This document shows positions 1-11,320 of a DNA stretch of 64,000 nucleotides, piece by piece; position 1 is the first letter of the stretch; each line of letters opens with the position of its first letter. The DNA is taken from NCBI GenBank assembly GCA_037447655.1, contig JBBHKE010002948.1, positions 101,721 through 165,720 on the forward strand. Reading direction: 5' to 3'. Below the pieces are notes generated by a model that saw only the letters and a program-made list of their open reading frames with translations, was not told the origin of the DNA and ran no database searches. Source of the DNA: Zygnema cylindricum. Taxonomy: Eukaryota; Streptophyta; Zygnematophyceae; Zygnematales; Zygnemataceae. The position numbers were made by a program, and so were the translations under genes.

Positions 1-3000
1 TTCGAACCAAGGGCTCCCAGAGGTTTATGTCATTTTTGTAAGAAACTGGGGCACTATATGGCAGAGTGCACTAAGCTAACCGAGCTTCGGTTAAAGGAGG
101 GGCAGACCGGTGGTACCCCAAGAGGAAAGAAAAAGGCCCTTGTCACACACGTACTTGAGGCGGAATCCGAGGATGAGGATGATGAGCTCCTTTTGGATGA
201 GGAGTTGGAGGCGAAAAATGAGGTCGAAATTCCACGAAGGCAGAAATGTGCTTACGGTGGATTGAAAGGTGAAGCAAGCAGGATTATAGATTCAGGTGCC
301 ACCATGCACATGTGTAAGGATAGGCACCTGTTCCCTAAAATAAGAAAGATTCACACCGTAGAGATAGAGTTCGGGGATGGGAGGATAGTCACCACTACTC
401 TTCTAGGATCGGTAGATCTGAAAGTGTTAGTAGAAGGAAAGACATCCATATTAACATTTTCCGATGTATTATTTATTCCGGAGCTGAACAAAAACCTTAT
501 CTCTACATCTGTATTAGATGATAATGGTTTTTTCACTCGTACTAGGGAAGGAGTCTTTACTGCTAGTTTTGAGGAGGATGTCTATTTCATTGCTGAGAAA
601 GGTAGCCATGGGATGTTTAGGCTGATTTTAAGTAATGAAAAGAAGAAACTTTATTATGTTGGTGTTCATGATATTATGATGTGGCATAAGAGGCTTGGGC
701 ATGTGAATCTAGATAAGTTAAGAGAGATGAAAAAGATGGGAGTGGTGGAAGGGATTCAGTTCAGTGAGAGTGATGATATAAGTGATTGTAGTGGATGTGC
801 TCAAGGTAAAGCACACAGATAACCTTTTCCTAAAACAACCACCTATATGGGAGAAAAAATTCTAGATATAGTACACACAGATATTTGGGGACCGACTAAA
901 GTGCCCTCACTGGGGCGGAAGAGATTTATGATGACTATAACTGATGATTGGTCTCGCTATTCCCGAGTGTATTTTTTGAAAAACAAGTCAAAAGCTCATG
1001 ATTGTTTTAAAAAATATAAAGCGTGGAGCGAAAAACTCCATGAAACTCCAATCAAGAGAGTAAGGAGTGACAATGGTGGAGAGTATACTTCTAACCAATT
1101 TGAGGGATTTCTGAGGTAAGATGGGGTCCAACACCAAAAGACAGTCCCAGAAAATCAACAACAGAATGGGGTAGCTGAAAGGTTAAATAGAACACTAAGT
1201 GATAGTGCTAGAAGTATGTTGTCAGATAAGAAGATAGGAAAAAGGTTTTGGGCAGAAGCAATGAATTGTGCTAATAACCTTTAAAATAGAGTTTTTACTT
1301 CAGCTATAAAAGATCAAACACCTTATGAGAGATGGACAGGCCGGAAACCAAACATATCTCACTTAAAGGTTTTCGGCCTTCAAGTATTCAGTTTAGATAC
1401 CGATCGGTCTAATTGGAAGCTAGATCCTAAAGGAAATCCGGGATACTTATTAGGATATGATGAGGATGTTAAAGGATATAGAGTTTATGATCTAAAAAGG
1501 GAAGATATAATCTTAGTAAAACATCTAGTTGTTATGGATGAAGGAAAGTCCGTGGATCCTTTCAAATATACGAAGTCAGTAAAAATCAGATTTGAGTCAG
1601 AAAATTTTGATGACTTTGAGCTTCCTAACTATCCAGGTTTTAGAGAAGATGACATTCTTGCAGGTACAAATCAGACCGCAAAGGACTCGGCTGTGGAAAC
1701 TCCAGTGACAACTCTACCTGAAGGGGAAGGCATGGTGGAAATTGATTCGGAATCAAGGGATAGGGGAGAAGCCGAGTTTGTTCGAAAGAATCCACGAGAA
1801 CCATCTATTCCGGCCTCAGATTTTGAGGGGGGAAAGAGAAGTAGCAAAAGAATGCAAGAAAAACAAGTTAATAACAAGGTAACTAAACTATCTCATCAAG
1901 ATGAACCTCAAACTTATGGAGAGGCGATGACTTGTCCAGATAGATATCGGTGGAAGACAACCATCAATGAGGAGATGGCCTCAATTATGGCAGCTGATAC
2001 TTGGGAGTTGTGGATTGTCCACCTAACCGAAAACCAATATGTTGTAAGTGGGTTTTCAAATTAAAACTGAACCCAGATAACACAATCGAGCGCTACAAGG
2101 CCCGACTAGTGGCAAAGGGATTTACACAAAAAGAGGGAATTGACTACAAGGAAACCTTTGCCCTGGTGGTCAGATTTCCCTTCGTCCGCATACTACTCAG
2201 CCTAGCAGCACCGGAAGACATAGAAGTACCACAGATGGACATCAAAACAACCTTTTTGCATGGAGAATTGGAAGAGGAGATCTTCATGCGAGAACCCGAA
2301 GGGTTTGTGGAGGAAGGAGAGGAGAGTAAGGTATGCCGGCTGATTAAATCTCTTTATGGTTTGAAACTGGCGCCTCGACAGTGGAATAAGAAGCTTGATG
2401 AGTTTCTTACCGGTCTGGGATATATCCGGATCAGTTCAGATCACTCAATCTATGTTTTCGAAGATGAGGAAGGTTTTATATTTATTGCAATTTATGTTGA
2501 TGATTTGCTTGTTTTAAGTAAATCAATGGAAAAAATTAATAAACTGAAAACCGATCTTAAGGGGAGATTTGAAATGAAGGATATGGGGGAAGCAAATATA
2601 TATTTTGGGAATTCAAGTAGAGAGAGACCGAAAAAGAAAAATTATAAGATTGACTCAAAAGGAAGCAATAGGGAACATGCTTGAAAAATTTCAAATGGAT
2701 AAAGCTAATTGTTGTACAACTCCAATGGAGTTGAAGAAGGGAAGTGAGGGGAGTGAGGAAGAAGGAGTCATAGTCTTAGACATGGAATTATCTCCTGAAG
2801 AATAGAAGTTCATGCAGACTCTTCCTTACAGACAAGTAGTGGGAAGTTTACTCTATTTTATGAATTGTACCCGGCCGGGTTTAGCTGCAGCTGTAGGAGT
2901 GCTGAGTAGAAGTCTAAATGCTCCCACTAATAGGGATTGGGAGGCAGCTAAGAGAGTCCTTAGATACTTGATTGGAACTAGGGATCTATGGTTGCATTTG

Positions 3001-3489
3001 GGTGAGGAGAATACTGACATCACTACTTCGAGTGATTCCAGTTATGGTGATGCTTCGATGAGGAGATGCACTTCTGGATATGTATTATATGTGGGTGATG
3101 TGGCTTGCTGTTGGAGTAGCAAACAGCAAAAGGTTATTGCTCAGTCCACCATGGAGGCTGAGTATATGGCCTCTTGCTCTGCTGTAAAAGAATTGATGTG
3201 GGTCAAGTCTTTGCTTATTGAGCTTGGTCATCTTAAGTGTGGTGTGCAGAAAATATTTTGTGATAATCAGGCAGCAATTGCTATTTTTGCCAATCCTAAA
3301 CATCATTTTAAAGCCAAACACATGGACATTAGACTCAGCTTTGTTAGAGAGAAAGTAGAAAAAAATATAATCAGTTTAGAGTACCGACCAGATAGTGAGA
3401 TGGTAGCAGATATGATGACCAAACCTGTGCCTTCCCCTAAGATAATTTTCGGCGGGGAGAAGTGTGGTCTGAATTTAAAGATTGACTAG
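1..3489 (+). pseudogene. gag (C-terminal) and pol polyprotein remnant of Ty1/copia
   Basis: A CX2CX4HX4C zinc knuckle lies at about 34-75. The protease active-site motif DSGA is near 289-300. GAG-pre-integrase shows WHKRLGH near 680. Integrase keeps its DDE triad: VHTDIWG near 870, SDNGGEY near 1068 and the ENQQQNGVAER segment near 1150. RT keeps YVDD near 2490. RNase H keeps the AEYMA segment near 3160 and KHMDIRL near 3315. Breaks compared with the neighbouring copy are stops at 820-822, 1117-1119, 1282-1284 and 2803-2805, a 1-base loss near 2009 and a 1-base gain near 2600. The reading frame ends at 3489, just before the polypurine tract. Confidence 0.9.
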
Positions 3490-3502
3490 AAAATAAGGGG
3501 AG

Positions 3503-4545
3503 TGTAGAAATTAATGGTTTTTAAAGTATTTTCTAGGTCTGAAATAAGAAAGATGCTAAGGCAGTCTACCTCTAACTTCTCTCTCCAAATCTCAAACTTG
3601 TCAGAGTCACTGAGAAATTGGAGAGGAAGCTAGAGCCATGGATACCTAGGCTATCCTCAGGTTTATGCAAAATATATATTTGGGGTTTATTAAGTAAAAA
3701 TATATGCGGCGGCCACAGGATTTGAACCTGGTACCTGCCGGACGGCAAGCTGCGAGTAGACAGTAACCTTAGCCGTTAAGTCTAGAAGTAGTGTTACGCA
3801 CTATGTGGTTTGATAATTAATTAAACATTATTACGTAGGATAAATCATTTAACTATAATTATTTACGGGATACATAGAACCGGTAGTGTAAAAGTACGAA
3901 TTGCGGTACGGATAAGAAATCAATACCGCGCATTGATTTCGTAAGCGAAACAAATACCGCGCATGTATTTATTACGGCTACGATCAAATGTGAATTTAAT
4001 CGGACGGCCGGAATTAGCGCCAAGATCTCGGAAGAAGAATTCGGCGGTTTGTGGGCATCGCCACATCGGATGACAAGGGCGAAATTACATTGGATCGTGG
4101 TATTTCCGGAGATTACGACACCGAATCCGGATATGACATGTGTCGACATTTAGTCCATGTTATACAATTTCCGTACATAAAGTACACCGGCGACTGTACT
4201 ATTGTGTACGGAGGAGAAATCTGATTGGTTTCGTTCATTAATAAAAAGAGTCTGTGAGAGAGATAAGACTTAGAAAAATTAGGAGATAGGACCCTCTCTC
4301 CCAGAGAGCTTTTGTAGAAAAGGTCAACTTTGACCCTCTATAACTTACTACTCACGGGAGTAAATTCAGAGATTCTTTTTGCTATCGACTCAAGGGAGTC
4401 TTGCCTTAAAAGGGGTGCTGGTGGTCAGAGTTTTTATCTGCCAAGGTGGCAGTTGTTTTTGGTGAAACACAAAGGGGTCAGGATTATCCTAGTTGCTTCT
4501 TGGAAGCTTTCCACTCTGAGGACTTATGGAGGTCTCAAAGTTACA
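3503..4545 (+). repeat. 3' LTR of the first copia unit
   Basis: It starts TGTAGAAATT straight after the purine-rich tract ending at 3502, and ends GTTACA where the other LTRs end GTTGCA. It aligns with the LTRs at 4897, 10305 and 15084 throughout. The TATA-like site near 4314 is mutated (TAGAAAAGG, TATAAAAGG in the others). The antisense tRNA-like module is at about 3710-3785, with a perfect reverse-strand B box at 3718-3728. The 5-base flank 4546-4550 cannot be tested as a target duplication because the 5' LTR is outside the window. Confidence 0.85.
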
Positions 4546-4896
4546 AATAGGAGCGAATCTCCGCGTGCTGTCACGATGGTCAAACCTCTCCCTATTCTAA
4601 CGATCTTGCGATTCTCTTCGGTGGTTTCCTCTCATCGACAAGACCGAGAGGTGGTGCGTGCCTTCAGTTGCCTGTTGGTGGCTGTGTCCTAGGAGAACAA
4701 TGGTTGTAGAGGGGGAGCGGGAGCTCTTTCATGCGGGTTAAGTACCGACTGTGAAAACTACCCTCGGAGGAACTCCTTAAAATTTCCACCACCCTGGCAG
4801 TCGTCAAACCACCCGGCTCGCTCTGTCCAAGGCACTCTTTGAACCAACTTTTTCATCACCTTCAGCTCATGGAGGTCGTGAAGAGCAAGGAATTCT
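4546..4896. other. Unassigned spacer between two copia units
   Basis: This 351-base stretch separates the end of one LTR from the start of the next. I see no coding region or RNA gene. The segment CCACCCTGGCAG near 4788 resembles a phrase inside the family's LTRs, so part of it may be old LTR or gag-leader debris. Confidence 0.4.
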
Positions 4897-5564
4897 TGTT
4901 GAAATTAAAAGGTTTTCTTATTTATTTTCTAGGTTTTTTAAGTAATCTAAAATGAGAAAGGAAAAGCACAGGCAGATTGCTTCTAAATTCTCTCTCTAGC
5001 CCCATACTTGTTGTAGTCACTGGAGACTGGAGAAGAAGTTAGAGCCATGGCTGCCTATGCTCCTCCTAGAATCACAAAGCAGTCCTTTGTTAAAATTGCC
5101 AAAGAGGTTAACGGACCCACGATTCGATCCTTGTACCTACCGTCCATCTGATTAGACTAGCGTCGTTTACCATGTAGCGTAGCACCTGTGTCGAGGTATA
5201 TAGGGTATAATAGCTACTTAAAGATGTACAATTGGGAAAGTTCATTTAACTGACGAACACACCACAATCACATAGATATAGTTAGACAAAATCACATCTA
5301 AAAGTATTGCTTGTATTTTAACGGCTATAAACTAAGGCCGATATCAATCGGACGACGGAGAAAGAAGTCGGCATCGCGAAATAGACGTTTTGGCGGTTTA
5401 CGACCCCAGCCAGGCCAGATGACACGTGGTAATATTACATAAAATTGCAGCATCTCGCGGACATACCATAGCGAACCCGGAAATGGCAGGGGTCACCTTG
5501 TTGGCCATGTCATACACTGGCCGTATAGAAAGTACTATGGGCCAAGTACCTTTCTGTACTGTAC

Positions 5565-5656
5565 ACTTAATTAATTGGCTCCGTAATTCAATAGTAGAGG
5601 GATAAGAGAGACTTAATTAATTGGCTCCATAATTCAATAGTAGAGGGATAAGAGAG
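5565..5656 (+). repeat. 46-bp tandem duplication within the 5' LTR
   Basis: Two copies, 5565-5610 and 5611-5656, differ at one base. The unit runs from ACTTAATTAATTGGCTCC to GGATAAGAGAG. Other LTRs in the window have one copy. It lies just upstream of the TATA box, in U3. Confidence 0.9.
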
Positions 5657-5710
5657 GGGTTCAGGAATTAGAAAATATAAGGGTAGCAGCCTCTCTCATA
5701 GAGTGCTTCT

Positions 5711-5720
5711 ATATAAAAGG
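5711..5720 (+). promoter_or_regulatory. LTR TATA box
   Basis: ATATAAAAGG is followed directly by the short inverted repeat GGTCA...TGACC. The same arrangement is at 11074-11082 in the 3' LTR and near 15851 in the LTR at 15084, so it is a conserved part of the LTR promoter. The transcription start would be expected about 25-35 bases downstream. Confidence 0.65.
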
Positions 5721-5941
5721 TCATCTTTGACCATTGATAATTTACTGCTCAGGGCAGCAAATTCAAGGATTCTTTTTGTAGCAGACTCAAGGGATCCACT
5801 CTTCGAAGGGATGCAGTTTGGTCAGTCTGTATTCTGTCAGGGTGTTAGCAATATTCAGACAAAGCTTGAACAACTGAGGTTATTTTAGAGGCTTCTACCA
5901 AGCTGCCTTCTCTGAGTACCAATGGAGGTCTCAGAGTTGCA

Positions 5942-5956
5942 CGTTATGGGCCCACC
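5942..5956 (+). other. Primer-binding site, initiator tRNA-Met internal (half-tRNA) type
   Basis: CGTTATGGGCCCACC follows the LTR end directly. From my knowledge of plant initiator tRNA-Met, this complements its anticodon stem-loop (GGTGGGCCCATAACC) at 14 of 15 positions. This is the half-tRNA priming mode known from Drosophila copia. The gag start ATG is 5946-5948, inside the site. Confidence 0.75.
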
Positions 5957-8900
5957 CTTTAGGTTGCCCATGTTCAATGCAACTTGGTTCATCTACTAGG
6001 AAAGTATGATGATGGGAGCCCTATATGAGAAAATATTTTGGGGAATAGTGAGTGGGCGGGTAAAGTGCCCATCCGGTCCTGCTATTCCTCTAGGGTTTGG
6101 AAGAAGCAGATTTGGTAGGAAACCAGATCCACCGTCACCAGATGACTAAGAAGACGGAGAAAGCATCTTGATGGTAAAAGGGAAAGAAAAAGAGAAAACC
6201 ACACCTATGGCAACCGGATCTGCTTTCATGTCTCCAATTTCGAGGAATGAGAAGAATGACATTGATACCTAGGACTACAACAACATGGCCGCCAAGCATT
6301 TTGTTCTCCGTCATGTCACACAAGGACTCTCAGGTCCTTATTTTCAGGTAGAAAAGGCATCCGATCTATGGGATGCGCTTATAGAGATCTAACAAAACGG
6401 TACTATTCAAGAACAAAAGCTAGCAGATGAAAGGATCAATGGATATTTTCACAAAGGAGAGAAGATGCTGGATTTCTTCAATGAACTGGTTGTACTCTTC
6501 ATGGAGCTAGAGTGTGCCAGAAAAGTAAAAACCGAGAAGGCAAAGGTACACTGCTTACTCATGAAAATACCCGATGAGTATGAGAACATTGTGAACTGGG
6601 TACAGGACCTGCCGAACTCCAGGTGGATATGGAATTCGGTAGTTGGTATGATTCTTGTCCGAGAGAATACAATCGAAATCCGAAGGGGAGTTAAGAATCG
6701 ACAAGCATTGGCGGCTGGAGCAAGTTGGAGAAACAAAGATTCACGGAAACCCTTTGGAAGTCATGAAGGGGAAGACATGAAAAATCAATCCAATGAGTCC
6801 AGAAAAAGGAAACCAAAAGGGCTTTGTCATTTTTGCAAGAAACCCGTGCATTACATGGCGGAATGTACAAAACTGACCGAGCTTTTAATAAAGGAGGGAA
6901 AGACCGGGGGTGAGTCAAGAGGGAAGAAAAAAGCACTTGTCACAAAGGTACTCGAGGAGGAATCCTATGAGGAGGAGGACGAACTTTTTTTTGATGAGGA
7001 GTTGGAGGCAAAGATAGAAATTGAAATTCCACGGAAGCAGAAATGTGCCTTCGGTGGACTGAAAGGTGAAGGAGGCTGGATTGTGGATTCAGGTGCCTCC
7101 ATGCACATGTGCAAGGATAAACATCTGTTCACTAAGCTGAGAAAGATTCTTACAGTAGAGATTGAATATGGTGATGGGAGGGTAGTTACCACCTCTTATG
7201 TAGGATCGGTAGATTTGAAAGCTGTACTGGAGGAAAAAGCCTCGATAGTTACGTTCTCCGCTGTATTGTTTACTTCGAAGTTAAACAAAATCCTTATCTC
7301 TACATCTGTATTAGATGATAAAGGATTTGAAACTAGCACCAGAAAAGGAGTTTTTACAGCTAGCTTTGAGGAAGATGTGTACTTCACTGTTGAGAAAGGT
7401 AGCCAAAGAATGTTCATGCTTGCTTTAAGTAATGAAAAACTCAAACTTTACTATGCTGGTGTCAATGATATTATGTTGTGGCACAAGAGACTTGGGCATG
7501 TTAATCTAGAAAAGCTAAAAGGAATTAAAAAAATGGGAGTAATTGAAGGGATACGCTTTGGGGAAAATGATCATGTAAGTGATTGCAGTGGGTATGCTCA
7601 GGGTAAAACACACAGGCTACCCTTTCCAAAGGAAGCAACTTATAAAGGAGAAAAAGTCCTTGATTTGGTACACACGGACATTTGGGGACGGGCAAGAGTG
7701 CCATCACCCGGAGGAAAAAGATTTATGCTAACCATTACCGATGATTAGTCTCGCTACTTCTGGGTATACTTTCTGAAAAACAAATCAGAAACTCCGAAGT
7801 ATTTCAAACAATATTAAGCATGGGTCGAGAAGCTTCACGAGACCTCAATAAAAAGAGTAAGAAGTGACAATGGAGGGGAATATACCTCCAATGAGTTTGA
7901 GGAGTTTTTAAGAAAGGATGGTGTGCAACATCAAAAGACAGTGTCGGAAAACCCGGAACAGAATGGTGTTGCCGAAAGATTGAATAGGACACTGAATGAT
8001 AGTGCCGGGAGTATGTTGTTAGATAAAAGGATAGGAAAAAGATTTTGGGCCGAAGCAATGAATTGTGCTAATTATTTGAGAAATATTGTACTTATTTCGG
8101 CGGTGAAAGACCAAACTCCATAAGATAGATGGACCAGCCGAAAACCAAATCTATCTCACTTAAAGGTTTTCGGTAATAAAGTCTTCAGTTTAGATACAGA
8201 TAGATCTAACTGGAAACTAGATCCTAAAGGGATACCTGGATATTTGTTAGGATATGATGAGGATGTAAATGGGTATAGAGTGTATGATTTTAAAAAAGAA
8301 GATATAATTATAGTGAAGCACCTGGTAGCTATGGATGAAGGGAAGTCGGTAGATCCCTTCAAATCCTCAAAGTCAGTCAGAATCAGATTTGAGTCAGATA
8401 ATTCTGATGACTTTCACCTTCCTAACTATCTGGGTTTCCAGGAAGAAGATATCCTTGCATGCTCAAAACAGACCGAGAAAGATTTGGAAACACCGGTGAC
8501 ACTTATACCTGAAGTGGAAGACGTGGTGGAAAGGGTTATGGATCCGAGGGACAGGGGAGAAGCTGCGGTGATTCGAAAGAATCTAAGAGAACCATCTATT
8601 CCGACCATAGTTTTTGAGGGAGGAAGAAGAAGCAGCAAAAGGCTTCAAGAGAAACAAGCTAACAACAAGGTAACTAAACTTTCTCACTCGGATGAACCTC
8701 AAACATATGGAGAGGCAATGAACTCCCCGGAGAGAAACCGATGGAAGACAGCCATCAATGAAGAGATGGCATCAATCATGGCAGCTGATACATGGGAGCT
8801 GGTGGACTGTCCACCTGATCGCAAAACAATTCGATGTAAGTGGGTATTCAAATTGAAACTGAATCTTGACAATACTATGAAGCGATATAAGGCCCGGTTA

Positions 8901-10291
8901 GTGGCCAAAGGTTTTACTCAGAAAGAGGGAATAGATTACGAAGAAACCTTTGCTCCGGTCGTCAGATTCCACTCGGTTCGGATATTTCTCAGTCTGGCTG
9001 TTGTAAAAGACATGGAAGTACACCAGATTGACATCAAAATCGCTTTCTTGCATGGAGAACTAAAGGAGGATATCTTCATGCGACAGCAGGAAGGATTCGT
9101 GGAACAAGGAGAAGAAAGTAAGGTATGTCGACTGATCAAATCTCTCTATGGTATGAAACAGGCACCCAAACAGTGGAACAAGAAACATCATGAGTTCCTT
9201 ATCGGTCTGGGATACATTCGGACCAGCTCAGATCATTCAATCTATGTTTTTGAAGATGAGAAAGGTGTCATCTTAATTGCAATTTATGTTGATGTTTTGC
9301 TTGTTTTGTGTAAGTCAATGGAGAAAATCAACAAACTAAAAACATATCTGAAGGGAGGATTCAAGATGAAGGACATGGGGGAGGCGAGATATATTATGGG
9401 AATACAAGTAGAGAGAGATAGAGAAAAGATAATAATTAGACTAACTCAGAAAGAGGTATTTGGAAACATGTTGGAAAAATTTCAGATGGACAAAGCCAAC
9501 AGTTGTAAAACTCCCATGGATCTAAAGAAGGGAAGTGAGGGGAATGAGGAAGGAGATATCCTAATTCTAGATGATGAACAAGGTCCAGAAGAGAGGAAGT
9601 ACATGCAGACTATCCCATACAGACGGGTAGTGGGCAGTTTGATTTATTTCATGAATTTTACCAGACCGGATTTGGCACCAGCTGTAGGAGTGCTAAGTAG
9701 AAGTTTGAATGATCATACCCAAAGGAATTGGGAAGCCGCTAAGAGGGTCCTAAGATATCTCATAGGAACTAGGGATCTATGGATGTATTTGGGTGGAGAA
9801 AATACTGACATCACCACTTGGAGTGATGCCAGCTATGGGGATGCTCCGATGCGAATATGTACATCTGGATATGTGTTGTATGTGGGGAATGGTGCTTGTT
9901 GCTGGAGCAGTAAGCAGCAAAAGGTCATTGCTCAATCCACCATGTAGGTTGAGTATATGGTTGAGTATTCGCATCTTGTTCTGCTATGAAAGAATTGATG
10001 TGAGTCAAATCCTTGCTTGGTGAATTTGAACATCTTAAGATTGGATTTCAGAAAATATTTTGTGATAATCAAGTAGCAATTGCAGTTGCTGCTAATCCTA
10101 AGCATCACTTTAAAGCAAAGCACATGGATATTAGACTTAGCTTTGTTAGGGAAAAGGTGGAAAACAAAATAATAAGTCTAAAATATAGACCAGACAGTGA
10201 AATGGTGGTAGATATGATGTTAAAGCTAGTGCCTTCACCTAAATTAATATTCTGCAAAGAGAAGTGTGGACTTAAACTAAAAGATGACTAG
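5946..10291 (+). pseudogene. gag-pol polyprotein remnant of Ty1/copia
   Basis: gag starts MGPP at 5946 inside the primer-binding site and meets a stop near 5995 (TGG to TAG when compared with 11310), then more stops near 6147, 6270 and 6391. The longest open part is 6465-7748: gag core, zinc knuckle CX2CX4HX4C near 6825-6866, protease DSGA near 7087, GAG-pre-integrase, start of integrase. More breaks occur at 7746-7748, near 7815 and at 8121-8123. The second long open part, about 8124-9947, holds the integrase tail, RT and most of RNase H. RT reads YVDV near 9290 where active copies have YVDD. A stop at 9945-9947 and a small insertion near 9960 break RNase H before its end at 10291. Confidence 0.9.
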
Positions 10292-10304
10292 AAAATAGGG
10301 GGAA

Positions 10305-11305
10305 TGTTGAAATTAAAGGGATTTCTTATGTATTTTCTAGGTTTCTTAAAGTAATATAAAATGAGGAAGAAAAAGCACAAACAGTCTGCTTGTAACTTCT
10401 CTCTCTAGCCCCATACTTCTCGTAGTCACTAGAGGCCGAAGAAGAAGTTAGAGCCATGGCTGGCTATGCTTCTCCTAGAGTTAATAGGCAGTCGTTTGTT
10501 AAACTTAACAAAAAAGGTTAACGGACCTAGGATTTGATCTTGGTACCTACCGTCCGTTTGAATAGACCAATGTTGTTACCATGTACTTTAGAACATGTGT
10601 CAAGGAATAAAGGGTACGATAGCTACTTAAAGATGTACAAATAGGAAATTTCATTTAACTAACGAACGCACTACAATCACAAAGATATAGTTAGATATAA
10701 TCACGTCTAAATGTACTACTTGTATTTTAACGGCTATAAACTAATGCCAATATCAATCAGACGGCGAAGGAAGAAGCCGCCATCGCGGAATGGACGATTT
10801 GGCAGTTTGTAGTCTCACCCACACCGGGTGACACGTGGCAACACGACATTAGATGGCGGCATCTCCGGAACATACCATGGCAAACTCGAAAATCGCACAC
10901 GTTATCTTGTTGGCTATATCGTACAATGGCCGTACAAAAAGTACTCCTAGCCAAGTACTTTTCTGTACTATACACTGAATTGATTCGCTCCGTACTTCAG
11001 TAGTAGAGGGATAAGAGAGGGGTTCAAGACTTAGAAAGTATTTAGGTAGAAGCCTCTCTCCCAGAGAGCTTTTGTATAAAAGGTCATCTTTGACCATTGA
11101 TAATTAACTCCTCATGGGAGCAAATTCAACGATTCTTTTTGTGACACACTCAGGGGAGTCAACTCTTCTAAGGGGTGCAGTGTGGTTAGTCAGTATTCTG
11201 TCAGAGTGTCAGCAATATTCAGACTAAGATCTAAGAACTAAGGTTATCCTAGAGGCTTCTAGCAAACTGCGTACTCTGAGTACCAACGGAGGTCTCAGAG
11301 TTGCA
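10305..11305 (+). repeat. LTR shared by two copia units, 1001 bp
   Basis: It begins TGTTGAAATT after AATAGGGGGAA and ends AGTTGCA. It is the 3' LTR of the unit at 4897 and also the 5' LTR of the next gag, because a primer-binding site and gag start follow at once (11306-11320 and 11310). TATAAAAGG lies near 11075, the G-box-like ACACGTGGC near 10831, and the antisense tRNA-like module at about 10524-10600. Confidence 0.9.
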
Positions 11306-11320
11306 CGTTATGGGCCCACC
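11306..11320 (+). other. Primer-binding site, initiator tRNA-Met internal type
   Basis: Same CGTTATGGGCCCACC sequence as at 5942, immediately after the LTR end and overlapping the gag ATG at 11310-11312. Confidence 0.72.

Larger units (their letters stand above)
1..4545 (+). mobile_element. Ty1/copia LTR retrotransposon, 5' end outside the window, decayed
   Basis: The order of domains is gag zinc knuckle, protease, GAG-pre-integrase, integrase, reverse transcriptase, RNase H, then a polypurine tract and a 3' LTR. Integrase before RT is the diagnostic Ty1/copia order. The 5' LTR and most of gag lie before position 1. The coding part is closed by several stops and two frameshifts, so this copy cannot make a full polyprotein. 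It is most similar to the unit at 4897-11305, which is next to it in the same orientation. Confidence 0.93.
4897..5941 (+). repeat. 5' LTR, 1045 bp
   Basis: It runs from TGTTGAAATT to AGTTGCA, giving TG...CA ends. A TATA box (ATATAAAAGG, 5711-5720) is followed by a conserved GGTCA-TCTT-TGACC inverted repeat. Upstream lie a G-box-like ACACGTGG near 5418 and several GTAC sites between about 5500 and 5565. The antisense tRNA-like module is at about 5112-5190. A 46-base direct duplication (5565-5656) explains most of its extra length over the 3' LTR. Confidence 0.9.
4897..11305 (+). mobile_element. Complete-structure but broken Ty1/copia element
   Basis: Layout: 5' LTR 4897-5941, primer-binding site 5942-5956, gag-pol 5946-10291, polypurine tract ending at 10304, 3' LTR 10305-11305. 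The two LTRs are clearly related but differ by many substitutions and a 46-base duplication, so the insertion is not recent. The flanks do not show a matching 5-base duplication (attct before 4897), as expected because the 3' LTR runs on into a second gag and is shared with the next unit. The RT active site reads YVDV, so this copy lacks a catalytic Asp in addition to its stops. Confidence 0.93.
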
